The position numbers were made by a program, and so were the translations under genes. The notes beneath the pieces were generated by a model. That model was not told where the DNA came from. It saw nothing but the letters and a program-made list of their open reading frames with translations, and ran no database searches. From Calditrichia bacterium (GTDB lineage Bacteria > Calditrichota > Calditrichia > RBG-13-44-9 > J075), in NCBI GenBank assembly GCA_028284445.1, contig JANQRS010000066.1, positions 1 to 64,000 on the forward strand: a DNA stretch of 64,000 nt, in the 5' to 3' direction. Shown one piece after another: positions 34,394-42,923 of this stretch. Numbering within the stretch: position 1 is the first letter of the stretch; each line of letters opens with the position of its first letter.

Positions 34394-35176
34394 TCAGGAA
34401 GCGGGTTTTATTTTGATTTCGAAAAGTTTCGGCCACCATTTTCCGGTGACAAAAAGCCGATCGCCCTCAGCATCATATGCGATGCCATTGAGCACGTCTA
34501 CTCGGCGGCCGGCAATATCTTTTTCCGGCAGCAAACCGCTCAGATCAATCCACCCCAGTACTTCGCCGCTTGCTGGATCAATACGCACAATCTTATCGGT
34601 TCCGTAGACGTTGGCAAAAATTTCTCCCTTAATATATTCCAATTCGTTGAGATTGGAAACCGGTTTTCCATTGTCTTTAACGGTGACTTCTGACATAAAG
34701 GCATATGACCAGGGATCGAGGAAGTAAATGGTCGACGAACCATCGCTCATGATAAGCTCTTCACCATTATTGGTGAGTCCCCAGCCTTCATAGGCATACT
34801 GAAATTCTTCCAGAAAGGTAAACGTAGAACGATCATATGTGAAGCCGACATTTGAACGCCAGGTTAATTGAATCAGGCGATCTTCGAAGCAGGTAATGCC
34901 CTCGCCGAAGTACTCCCGCGACAGCTCGTGATACTTCAAAATTTCTCCGCTGGTGAGATCCACCTTGCGCAGACTGGAAAATCCATTTTGACCGGTGCCT
35001 TCGTAAAGTACCCCATCCAGATAAATCAAGCCCTGCGTATATGCATCAGGATCATGCGGGTACGTCTTAACAACTTCATATGTATATGTCGGCGCCGATT
35101 CGCGACGCGTTTCGTTCATTGCAATAACTGCCCCCACAAGCAGCAAGACCAATAAGGTTATCCAATTCTGCTTCAC
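34394..35176 (-). CDS. glutaminyl-peptide cyclotransferase (plant/bacterial type)
   Basis: 260 aa with an N-terminal signal anchor (about 5-22). Motifs of the beta-propeller glutamine cyclotransferase family are present: YPHDPDAYTQGLIY, LYEGTGQNG, NNGEELIMSDGSS and VLNGIAYD. It converts N-terminal Gln to pyroglutamate in the periplasm. It starts with GTG directly abutting the stop of the S9 peptidase gene, with GGAG five bases upstream, so it is translationally coupled. Co-occurrence with two peptidases suggests protection or turnover of secreted N-termini. Confidence 0.88.
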   Translation of the reverse strand: MKQNWITLLVLLLVGAVIAMNETRRESAPTYTYEVVKTYPHDPDAYTQGLIYLDGVLYEGTGQNGFSSLRKVDLTSGEILKYHELSREYFGEGITCFEDRLIQLTWRSNVGFTYDRSTFTFLEEFQYAYEGWGLTNNGEELIMSDGSSTIYFLDPWSYAFMSEVTVKDNGKPVSNLNELEYIKGEIFANVYGTDKIVRIDPASGEVLGWIDLSGLLPEKDIAGRRVDVLNGIAYDAEGDRLFVTGKWWPKLFEIKIKPAS

Positions 35177-37804
35177 TTATTCTCCAGTATCTTTATACAA
35201 GGAATTCCACCATTCAGGTTGCCCTTTCAAGTGTTTATCAAACCAGGCAAGAATGGTCTTTTGCCATATTTTACGTTTCTGATAGTCCAGAATATGGTGA
35301 TCCTGTCCGGCTATCTGGACGTATTCAACTTCTTTTCCTAACAGTTTTAAAGCTGTATAAAACTGATCGCTTTCTCCAGGCGGCACGTTGGTATCGCTAT
35401 CGCCGTGAAGCAACAAAATCGGATTCTTAACCTTGTCGGCATTAAACAAGGGACTTTGGTCGACGTAGATGTCCCGGCGGTTCCAGGGAAAGCTTTCAGC
35501 GGAGGCCACGGAACTGTAGAGATAGCCCCAATAACCGATTCCCCAATAGCTGGATAGGGCGCTAATGCCGGCATGAGAGATACCGGTAGCAAACATATCG
35601 GTTGCAGTCATCAAATACATCGTCATGAATCCGCCGTAAGAAGCCCCGATACAACCGACGCGCTTTGCGTCCACAAAGGGATGAGCCTCGAGAAATTGTT
35701 TGGTACCATCAATAATTTCCCCAGCAACGGTCTTGCCCCAGTTGTTGACATGCAGAGAGGAAAACTCTTGCCCGTAGCCGGTCGCTCCACTTGGCTGTGG
35801 CACGTATACCACATAGCCTAGTGCCGCGAAGAGGTCTTTAGGGTATCGGCCACCAAAATCACGGGTGACTGAAACAGTGCCACCATAATAATAAACAATG
35901 CAAGGCCAAGATTTGTTCTCATCAAAATTCGGCGGATAATAAACCGTGCCGGCAATGGTAGTGCCATCCTGGTTCTCGAAAGACCAGGCTTTTACTTTGC
36001 CAAACTGGACGTCCGCAAATTCCTGGCGAGCAGGCGCGGCAAGTAGATTGCTCTTGAACGATTTAAGGTCCAGGGTATAGGCTTGCATGGGTTGACCGGG
36101 ACCGGATCCCCAATAGATCAACCGCGCACCATCACGCGCAAGGCTGAAATCCCTTAGGGTTTCTACCTTCAGCGGTAGTTTCTCAATGTCGCCGGATATT
36201 GTGTGATAGCGATAGAGGCGGTCGAATTCACCGTCAGTTGCCGAGAAGTAAATTGCTTTGCCGCTGCCGTGCCAGGCTGCGCGACCAACCGCCGGATCAA
36301 ATTTGCGGGTCAGTGCCGTCGGTTTCTTTGTATTCAGATCGTATAGATAAAGCTGGGCATCGTAATCATTGGGAACTCGTCCTTCGCTGACGTTGGTGCC
36401 GATGTCGCCGAACAGGGCCGGGCTGCCGCTCATCATCAGTTGTTTGCCGTCCGGTGACCAGGAGATCCCACCGAGCCAACCCGCCTCCATAAGAGTGTCA
36501 GCCTCAAATGTCTGTAAATCCATGACTTGCAGACGGGTTAATGTGTAGGGCCGTTTGTCGAAATCGTCCTCGGTATGCGTGAAGGCGATATGATCGCCGT
36601 TTGGACTTATGGCTGCCAGCGGCGTGCCGAGGCTGCCGGCCGTAAGACGCTGACGGATGCCGGACTTGATATCGAGCCGATAGAGGAAACTCTTGTCGCG
36701 AAACCACGGCCAGCGATCTCGCGGGGAACGCAGGCGCTTGACCCCACGCTTGTCGGCTTCACTTGGCTTGTTGATACTGTAAACAATGGTTTTGCCGTCG
36801 GCAGCCCAACTGAAGCTGCCCAGTGATTCAATATCCTTCATTAGGGCAGTTGTGGTGCCTTTATCGATGTCAACCAGCCATAGCGTCGATTTTTTCTCGG
36901 AGGTTCGTGTAAATGCAAATTGCCGTCCTTTTGGTGCCCAGGAAACAGAGCCTGGCTGCATCCCGCCGCGCCAGGTCTGTTCTTGCTTGCCGTTTTCTAA
37001 ATTGTGTAATTCAAGCCATGATTCGCTATGACCTTCGGCGTTGGTATCCGTCAGACGGACAATTGCCAATGAACCATCGGGAGAAATTGATGCAGAGCTG
37101 AATCGCGTGCCATTAAGCAGCGTATTGACGTCCATAACGCGCTTCGGCGTCACATTTACAACTAAATCCTTGTCAGAAAAAGGCTCCTGAATGGTCAGAT
37201 CCGCCTCGATTTTCCAGGTTTTCGATAATCCCGGATCACGCAAGGCCTTGATAACCAGAAGATGTTTACCATTTTCCAGTTCCAGCTTATGTTTGACATC
37301 CTTTGGATCGTCTTTTTCGCTGGTTGGTTTGTCCGCAACGGCGTTGCCATTCAAATAGACTTTTAACAGGTGATGGCTGTTTATCCGTAGCTCTGCCTTA
37401 ACAAAACGACCTGTTTCAATCCATGTTGCCAGATAGGCCACCTGCGGCAATTCTATTTTGGCCCGGGAGCCCAGGCGAACAGCTTTTTTGGACATCTCCG
37501 CAGTTTCCCAGGCGAGTGAATTGCCATCGAGCCAGTTGATCGATTTGCCTGCTGTCGGCGATAGCTCCGCCACCGTGAGCATATTGTAATTCAGCAAATC
37601 TTTTAGTTTAAAGCTGTCCTTGTGATAGACAGGTAAGGGAGTGTTGACCGGACCGGCCACTAACCATTGATCGAGTTTCACCTCAGTTTTCCCTTTCTCT
37701 CCGGCTGAAATAGTTGCTGTTAAAAGAATCAGAAACAAGACGGGGGCCAAGAATCTCAATTTGTATTGTGTGTTTGTCTTTATGGAAGGATGAGAACGGT
37801 TCAT
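35177..37804 (-). CDS. secreted S9 family peptidase (prolyl oligopeptidase-like)
   Basis: 875 aa with a signal peptide (about 1-34). A long propeller region shows WD40-like/TolB-like ISPDGSLAIV and WSPDGKQLMMSG repeats. The C-terminal hydrolase has the nucleophile in GASYGGFM (about 720), the Asp in HGDSDTNVPPG and the His in GQDHHI. ATG 37804 is preferred over the upstream TTG. It is the first gene of a tight minus-strand run with glutaminyl cyclase, SanA, a second S9 peptidase and an HNH protein. It is not a close copy of the second one: the motifs around the active site differ. Confidence 0.9.
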   Translation of the reverse strand: MNRSHPSIKTNTQYKLRFLAPVLFLILLTATISAGEKGKTEVKLDQWLVAGPVNTPLPVYHKDSFKLKDLLNYNMLTVAELSPTAGKSINWLDGNSLAWETAEMSKKAVRLGSRAKIELPQVAYLATWIETGRFVKAELRINSHHLLKVYLNGNAVADKPTSEKDDPKDVKHKLELENGKHLLVIKALRDPGLSKTWKIEADLTIQEPFSDKDLVVNVTPKRVMDVNTLLNGTRFSSASISPDGSLAIVRLTDTNAEGHSESWLELHNLENGKQEQTWRGGMQPGSVSWAPKGRQFAFTRTSEKKSTLWLVDIDKGTTTALMKDIESLGSFSWAADGKTIVYSINKPSEADKRGVKRLRSPRDRWPWFRDKSFLYRLDIKSGIRQRLTAGSLGTPLAAISPNGDHIAFTHTEDDFDKRPYTLTRLQVMDLQTFEADTLMEAGWLGGISWSPDGKQLMMSGSPALFGDIGTNVSEGRVPNDYDAQLYLYDLNTKKPTALTRKFDPAVGRAAWHGSGKAIYFSATDGEFDRLYRYHTISGDIEKLPLKVETLRDFSLARDGARLIYWGSGPGQPMQAYTLDLKSFKSNLLAAPARQEFADVQFGKVKAWSFENQDGTTIAGTVYYPPNFDENKSWPCIVYYYGGTVSVTRDFGGRYPKDLFAALGYVVYVPQPSGATGYGQEFSSLHVNNWGKTVAGEIIDGTKQFLEAHPFVDAKRVGCIGASYGGFMTMYLMTATDMFATGISHAGISALSSYWGIGYWGYLYSSVASAESFPWNRRDIYVDQSPLFNADKVKNPILLLHGDSDTNVPPGESDQFYTALKLLGKEVEYVQIAGQDHHILDYQKRKIWQKTILAWFDKHLKGQPEWWNSLYKDTGE

Positions 37805-37972
37805 TTCTATGACCAAGTTTTGTTGTGATTATTGATGCTCCACAACCCCTACATTATATAAGATGTGCAATCGTGATCTGCAATCCGAAAAATTTATGGC
37901 AAACCGGCAAATCAGCAAAACAAACTAGCAGGTCGAAAAAACCAATTTACCAATCAACCATTCAACTAGTTG

Positions 37973-38070
37973 CCAGCATCCAGCATCAATCCTCCAGCAT
38001 CCAGCATCAAGCATCCAGCATCCAGCATCAAGCATCAAGCTTCCAACATCAAGCATCCAGCATCCAGCAT
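37973..38070. repeat. CCAGCAT/CAAGCAT heptamer array, 14 units
   Basis: Fourteen 7-base units lie in exact phase, mostly CCAGCAT with interspersed CAAGCAT and single variants (CAATCCT, CAAGCTT, CCAACAT). The same CAAGCAT unit forms the pure array at 59136-59177. Confidence 0.92.
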
Positions 38071-38256
38071 CCAGACGTGACAAAACACGCCAAGAGCTGT
38101 CCAAATAAATAGCGGCACCTGAGGAATGGCGAATACCTACTGATTGTCCGGTATCTGCTCAACCGCCGTGCGCTGCAGGAATTTGGAACCGCAACCGGAC
38201 CGTTCCGTAAAAGTAATCAGGAGCGAGGTGGTTTCCGGCAGTGCCTCAGGAAGCAG

Positions 38257-38285
38257 TTGACATTGCCGATCTATTGTTTTAGTAT
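38257..38285 (+). promoter_or_regulatory. sigma70-type promoter of the redoxin gene
   Basis: TTGACA at 38257-38262 and TAGTAT at 38280-38285 are spaced by 17 bases. It would give a leader of about 15 bases with GGGGG as ribosome site. Confidence 0.65.
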
Positions 38286-38305
38286 GTTGTAAACCGGGGG
38301 TTTAT

Positions 38306-38878
38306 ATGAAATTAATGCGACTATTTTTGATTGTTTCGATCGCCTTTTTGAGCACGACGGTGCTGGGCGCAGAGCCTGGACAAAAAATAGCTGATTTAGC
38401 CTTACAAGACGTTACCGGTAAATCGCATAAACTGAGTGATTACGCCAGTAGTAAGGCGATTGTGCTGGTATTTTTGTCAACGCGCTGCCCGGTGTCCAAT
38501 GCTTATGACGGGCGCGTGCAGAAACTTGCAGCATCCTATGCCGGTAAAGGTGTGACCGTTATTGCGATTAATTCTGATCGGCGCGAAACGCCTGATGAAA
38601 TTCGCAAACATGCCAGTAAGGCCGGTTTTAGCTTTACGGTAATAAAGGACAAGGATGGCAGCGTTGCCCGGAAGCTTGGTGCAACTGTAACGCCGGAAGC
38701 CTTTGTCCTAGCCGGTGATCGCACACTGCTTTACAAGGGGCGCATCGATGATTCCCAGCGTGAAAATCATGTAAAGCGCAAGGATCTTGCGCGTACACTT
38801 GATCAGGTATTGGCCGGTAAAGCAGTAACCGACGCCAAGACCAAGGCATTTGGCTGTCGAATTAAGGCGGCTCGATAA
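38306..38878 (+). CDS. exported thioredoxin-fold redoxin (AhpC/TSA-like)
   Basis: 190 aa with a signal peptide (about 1-21). A thioredoxin-like fold follows, with FLSTRCPVSN at the active-site position, i.e. a single Cys with a CPxS rather than a CxxC pair. A second Cys is near the end (AFGCRIK). Similar proteins with xCPVSNxY and TKAFGCRIK occur in planctomycetes and relatives and may act as periplasmic peroxiredoxins. Substrate unknown. It is monocistronic between a promoter and a hairpin. Confidence 0.78.
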   Translation: MKLMRLFLIVSIAFLSTTVLGAEPGQKIADLALQDVTGKSHKLSDYASSKAIVLVFLSTRCPVSNAYDGRVQKLAASYAGKGVTVIAINSDRRETPDEIRKHASKAGFSFTVIKDKDGSVARKLGATVTPEAFVLAGDRTLLYKGRIDDSQRENHVKRKDLARTLDQVLAGKAVTDAKTKAFGCRIKAAR

Positions 38879-38901
38879 GTTGTACGCGAAAAACACCCTT
38901 T

Positions 38902-38946
38902 AACCCACTCCTAAATCCTCCCGAGAGAGGACCTTAAGGGTGGGTT
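38902..38946 (+). terminator. imperfect inverted repeat after the redoxin gene
   Basis: AACCCACTCCTAAATCCTC pairs with GAGGACCTTAAGGGTGGGTT with a few mismatches. There is no long T run, so termination is uncertain. It is in the style of the window's other CCC/GGG palindromes. Confidence 0.5.
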
Positions 38947-39043
38947 AGCTGTTTAATCTGCGTGAGACACCGAGCTGCAGATTGAACTAGATTCCGACCT
39001 CTTTTTTCTTCATAATAAATAGAAATTTCGAAAGGATTTGCTA

Positions 39044-39223
39044 ATGAGCGGCTTGGAAGCTTTACAATCTGTCCAATACGTAACTGTCGATGGCAAACGT
39101 TTGGCCGTTGTCGGTATTGAGCAATGGGATGCGCTACTTGAATGGCTCGAGTCATTAGAGGATCTTGATAGCGCTGGCCAGGCCATACAAGCGCTTAAGT
39201 CATCCGGCTTTGTGGATAATTAA
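39044..39223 (+). CDS. small Phd/RelB-like orphan protein
   Basis: 59 aa. The pattern YVTVDGKRLAVVGIEQWDALLEWLESLEDLDSA resembles the N-terminal half of Phd/YefM-type antitoxins (a VDG..xAVV..EEWxxLLE..E motif). No toxin gene follows; the next gene is a TRAP permease. A GAAAGGA ribosome site precedes the ATG. It may be an orphan antitoxin or an unrelated small protein. The call rests on the pattern only. Confidence 0.45.
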   Translation: MSGLEALQSVQYVTVDGKRLAVVGIEQWDALLEWLESLEDLDSAGQAIQALKSSGFVDN

Positions 39224-39308
39224 GATGTTCACATTCTTTGCCTGTTTTTGATATTTTCCCGCCTTTTGATACATTCCGCATACATATTGATCTACCTTGA
39301 GGTATCGC

Positions 39309-39842
39309 TTGCAGATATTGATGCGGATTATGGATATTATTGAAACGATCAGCGAAAAAACCGGGCAGGCTGTGGCCTGGTTGAGCTTTGTTCTGGTTCT
39401 TGTCGTCTGCTACGACGTGTTTAGTCGCAATGTTCTGCAAAGCACCACACCAGCCCTTCAAGAGCTCTCCTGGCACCTTTTTGCCGTGATTTTCCTGATT
39501 GGCGCTGCCTATACTTTGAAGCATGAGCGACACGTCCGTGTTGACGTCTTCTATTCCCGCTTTTCCCGCAAGACACAGGCTATCATCAACATCATCGGTG
39601 TTGTGGTTTTTCTCCTACCGCTTTCCTGGATTATTATCAAGTCATCTCGTGATTTTGTTGCTTTGGCCTTTGCCAGCGGTGAAACCTCACCGGATCCCGG
39701 CGGTTTACCGGCACGCTATATTCTGAAATCGATGATTCCTATTGCCTTTGTGTTGGTCTTCATGCAGGGTGTGGCGTTAATGCTCAAATCGATCGAGGTC
39801 CTCACCGGTTTTTCCGGCAGCGAGGAGGCGCTGAATGACTGA
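39309..39842 (+). CDS. TRAP transporter small permease subunit (DctQ-like)
   Basis: About 177 aa with four membrane helices, the DctQ topology. It contains the AALQELSWHLFAVIFLIGAAYTL-type family region (ALQELSWHLF) and ERHVRVDVFYSRF. It forms the permease of a tripartite transporter for organic acids with the DctM-like protein that overlaps its stop (ATGACTGA). The start is uncertain: TTG 39309 has a GAGG six bases before it, while ATGs at 39321 and 39330 lack one. No DctP binding protein is encoded nearby. Confidence 0.82.
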   Translation: MQILMRIMDIIETISEKTGQAVAWLSFVLVLVVCYDVFSRNVLQSTTPALQELSWHLFAVIFLIGAAYTLKHERHVRVDVFYSRFSRKTQAIINIIGVVVFLLPLSWIIIKSSRDFVALAFASGETSPDPGGLPARYILKSMIPIAFVLVFMQGVALMLKSIEVLTGFSGSEEALND

Positions 39843-41157
39843 AGCATTGCCTCTGATCATGTTTGCCACAGTGTTCCTGATGTTGATGATGGGATTCCCG
39901 GTTGCATTTACTCTTGGCGGCGTATCGCTGATTTTTGGCCTGCTCACCTTCGGTGATGCCTTTTTTAACCTTTTGCCATTGCGCATTTGGGGTATCATGA
40001 ACAACTATGTGCTGATTGCCGTCCCTCTGTTTATCTTTATGGGGGTGATGCTGGAGAAATCCGGCCTGGCCGAAGCGCTACTGGAAACCATGGCATTGTT
40101 GTTCGGCAAACTCCGCGGTGGTTTGGCGATATCTGTTGTCGTGGTGGGGACTTTGCTTGCGGCCTCAACCGGGATTGTTGGAGCGACAGTGGTGACGATG
40201 GGGTTGTTGAGCCTGCCAACCATGCTTCGTCGTGGATATAGTTCTGAATTGGCGACCGGCACTATTTCAGCCTCCGGGACGCTTGGACAAATCATTCCAC
40301 CGAGTATCGTGCTGGTATTGCTCGGCAGTGTCATGAACGTGCCGGTCGGCGATATGTTTATGGGAGCGGTGATTCCGGGATTCATTCTTGTCTTTCTTTA
40401 TTTGCTCTGGATCGTCATCATTAGTATCGCAAAACCGGATGCCGCACCGGCGATGCCTGCGGAAGAGCTGCAACGATTTCGCAGCGGCAATATGCTTGGG
40501 CAAATCATCAAAGCCTTTCTTTTGCCCTTTATCCTGATTGTTGCGGTGTTGGGATCTATTTTTGCCGGAAAAGCATCGCCGACCGAGGCAGCCGGGGTAG
40601 GGGCCTTTGGTGCCATGGTATTGACCCTGGTTCAGGGCAAGTTCAACTTGACGACACTTCGCGCTGTTATGAAAGAGACAACGCTGCTGACATCCATGGT
40701 GTTTATCATCCTCGTTGGCGCTACAGCATTTGGATTGGTGTTTCGCGGTATGGGCGGCGATCGCTATCTAACGGATTTGATTACTGGTGCAAATATGTCT
40801 CCGGCGGCGTTTCTTGCGCTGGTTATGATCGTCATCTTCATCGCCGGATTCTTCATCGATTTTATTGAAATCACTTTTATTATTATACCTGTCGTTGTCC
40901 CGATTTTTCAAGCGCTTGAAGTCAATCTACTCTGGCTGGGTATCCTCTTCGCAATGAACTTGCAAACCTCCTTTCTGACCCCGCCTTTCGGGTTTGCGTT
41001 GTTTTATCTGAAGGGCGTGGCGCCACCGGAAATAACAACCGGCCATCTTTATCGCGGTATCATACCGTTTATCATCATTCAGTTGATCGGGCTCAGTTTA
41101 GTAATTGCCTGGCCGGAATTGGCCACCTGGCTTCCGCGATTGGTTATGGGCGGCTAG
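39835..41157 (+). CDS. TRAP transporter large permease subunit (DctM-like)
   Basis: 440 aa with about twelve membrane helices. DctM motifs include LLMMGFPVAFTLGGVS, ASTGIVGATVVTMGLL, GTLGQIIPPSIVLV and FLTPPFGFALFYLKG. It is the transport channel of a Na+- or H+-coupled TRAP system for a carboxylate. It overlaps dctQ by eight bases. The binding protein that defines the substrate is missing from the cluster, so the solute cannot be inferred. Confidence 0.92.
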   Translation: MTEALPLIMFATVFLMLMMGFPVAFTLGGVSLIFGLLTFGDAFFNLLPLRIWGIMNNYVLIAVPLFIFMGVMLEKSGLAEALLETMALLFGKLRGGLAISVVVVGTLLAASTGIVGATVVTMGLLSLPTMLRRGYSSELATGTISASGTLGQIIPPSIVLVLLGSVMNVPVGDMFMGAVIPGFILVFLYLLWIVIISIAKPDAAPAMPAEELQRFRSGNMLGQIIKAFLLPFILIVAVLGSIFAGKASPTEAAGVGAFGAMVLTLVQGKFNLTTLRAVMKETTLLTSMVFIILVGATAFGLVFRGMGGDRYLTDLITGANMSPAAFLALVMIVIFIAGFFIDFIEITFIIIPVVVPIFQALEVNLLWLGILFAMNLQTSFLTPPFGFALFYLKGVAPPEITTGHLYRGIIPFIIIQLIGLSLVIAWPELATWLPRLVMGG

Positions 41158-41264
41158 AATGCGCCCGAAGCTTATTTTATCATATCTTGCCTGAGATCAC
41201 TCCCATATGTTAAATTTGCAATGAGCGTTTATTCACAAAAAACTGCTGAAAAGAGGGGACTTCC

Positions 41265-42425
41265 GTGAATTCCTGCCACCTGAAATGGATCATGATGCTG
41301 CTATTTGCAAGCGGGCTTTCCCTGGCCCAACCGAAAGAGGGGCCGATTCGCACCTTTGGCTACTTTCAAAATAGTTTTGAAGTAGAACGAACAGATATTG
41401 CTGCGCGAACACGTACCGGTTTTGCATTGCAGCAGTTGAACGTGTTTTTCCAAAAAGACCTGGCGCGAAACTGGACTGCATTGGTCAATTTCGAGTATGT
41501 GAATTCGTTTAGTGATAATCGCGGTTTTGGCGCGGCGTCACTTGAAGAAGCATGGGTTCGCTGGCGGGCGAATAAATACTTCAGTCTGAAGCTCGGCCTG
41601 CAAATCCCGGAATTCAACAATCTCAATCAGATCAAAAATAAAACCCCACTATTGCCATACATCATTCGGCCTATCGTCTACGAGGCAACATTGGCTGAAG
41701 CAATTCCTTCGCTGGCACGCGAAGAGTGGCTGCCCGCGCAGGCCTTTGTGCAAGCCTATGGCTTTAAGCCCCTCGGGCGTGCAAAGTTGGATTGGGCTGC
41801 CTACTTGGGAAATAGTCCAAACGTGACGAGAGAAGATTTTATAACATTCCAGCAGACGGGGGTCGATACTTCCGCGACCCTTTTGGTGGGCGGCCGCCTC
41901 GGTGTGCGCTACAAGGAACTGAAGCTTGGCGTTTCAGCAGCCAGTGATTTCTGGGATTTACTTACCGGTGCCACTGGTGAACTAAATGGCCGAACGATTG
42001 AGTTTGAGCAATTCGCTCGTTTCCGCCTGGGGCAGGATTTTCAAATTCGCTGGAATAACTTCCTGCTTGAGTGGGAAAGTATCCAGGTGTTTTATGATAC
42101 AAAACTGCCCGATCTGAGTCTGGATAAACAATTCTTTTACGGGCTACTCGGGTATGAATTTAAAGAGAAGCTCTTCGTATATGCTGCACACTATAATTTG
42201 CATGAAGACGGTTTTGGATTTGCTCCGGAGCTGTTCGGTGATATGGTTATTCCGCAGATAGATCTGGATGTGGATGTGAATCTACTCGGTTTTTCCTATG
42301 CGCTAAGCGAGCGGCTTCGTCTGAAAGGACAAATTCTCGAAGGAAATATTGGTTCGAATGAACCGGGAATTGTTTATACAGATCGCTTTCACATAGGTTC
42401 AGCAGCGATTTCGGTGATATTCTAG
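41265..42425 (+). CDS. outer-membrane porin-like beta-barrel
   Basis: 386 aa with a signal peptide (about 1-22). Alternating amphipathic strands with aromatic girdles run to the end, which finishes in Phe (SAAISVIF), the outer-membrane insertion signal. The N-terminal FGYFQNSFEVE and LNVFFQKDLARNWTALVNFE resemble OprO/OprP-like phosphate- or pyrophosphate-selective porins and related families. The ligand is not evident. GTG start with AGAGGGG upstream. It stands between the TRAP permease and the PstS-like stub, probably in the same unit. Confidence 0.8.
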   Translation: MNSCHLKWIMMLLFASGLSLAQPKEGPIRTFGYFQNSFEVERTDIAARTRTGFALQQLNVFFQKDLARNWTALVNFEYVNSFSDNRGFGAASLEEAWVRWRANKYFSLKLGLQIPEFNNLNQIKNKTPLLPYIIRPIVYEATLAEAIPSLAREEWLPAQAFVQAYGFKPLGRAKLDWAAYLGNSPNVTREDFITFQQTGVDTSATLLVGGRLGVRYKELKLGVSAASDFWDLLTGATGELNGRTIEFEQFARFRLGQDFQIRWNNFLLEWESIQVFYDTKLPDLSLDKQFFYGLLGYEFKEKLFVYAAHYNLHEDGFGFAPELFGDMVIPQIDLDVDVNLLGFSYALSERLRLKGQILEGNIGSNEPGIVYTDRFHIGSAAISVIF

Positions 42426-42436
42426 CGAGGCTTGTT

Positions 42437-42913
42437 TTGACGTATTGCTTCGAAAAATTATGTAACCTGCTACCTTCGACCCGGGTATATCAAGAGACCA
42501 TTTTGATATGGATACTACTGCTCGGGCTTTTTGCCGGCAGCTTAAATGCCCAGGTGGCTGTTATCGCCCACGAATCTGTCCCGGTTGAGGAAATTAAGCA
42601 GGGAGATTTGCTGGATATTTACACAGGTGATGTGCGTTCATGGGATGATGGCGAACCGGTTATTGTGTTCGATTTAAAGCCTCGTGGCAATGTGAAGGAT
42701 GTCTTCTATGATTTTCTGGGGAAGAGCGCCTCGCGGATGAAATCTATCTGGTTGAAGCGAATGCTGGCCGGAGAAGGCGATCCACCACCTGCAATCGAAT
42801 CGGAAGAAGCCGTCCTGGAAAAAATCAAGAGTACGCCCGGTGCGGTTGGCTTTATTAGCCAGGAAAAAGTCACTGAGGACGTCAAGGTATTAGTTGTTAT
42901 TGAAGAAGGGTAG
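42437..42913 (+). CDS. short PstS-like periplasmic binding-domain protein
   Basis: 158 aa with a TTG start and GAGG six bases upstream. A signal segment (about 22-38) is followed by one domain resembling the N-terminal lobe of PstS-type phosphate-binding proteins (VPVEEIKQGDLLDIYTGDVRSWDDG, KSTPGAVGFIS). It is about half the length of full PstS, so it may be a stand-alone lobe acting as a sensor or chaperone rather than a transporter component. It sits tightly between a porin and a histidine kinase gene. Confidence 0.75.
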   Translation: MTYCFEKLCNLLPSTRVYQETILIWILLLGLFAGSLNAQVAVIAHESVPVEEIKQGDLLDIYTGDVRSWDDGEPVIVFDLKPRGNVKDVFYDFLGKSASRMKSIWLKRMLAGEGDPPPAIESEEAVLEKIKSTPGAVGFISQEKVTEDVKVLVVIEEG

Positions 42914-42923
42914 TGGCATCTAA

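Larger units (their letters stand above)
37805..38305. other. intergenic region between divergent genes
   Basis: No gene is supported. It contains a CCAGCAT/CAAGCAT heptamer array (37973-38070), a CAAA-rich repeat patch (37898-37924) and the promoter of the redoxin gene (38257-38285). Confidence 0.6.

Noticed and set aside
37973..38070. The heptamer array as a CRISPR array
   Set aside because: Units are 7 bases without spacers; a CRISPR has repeats of 23-40 bases and unique spacers.
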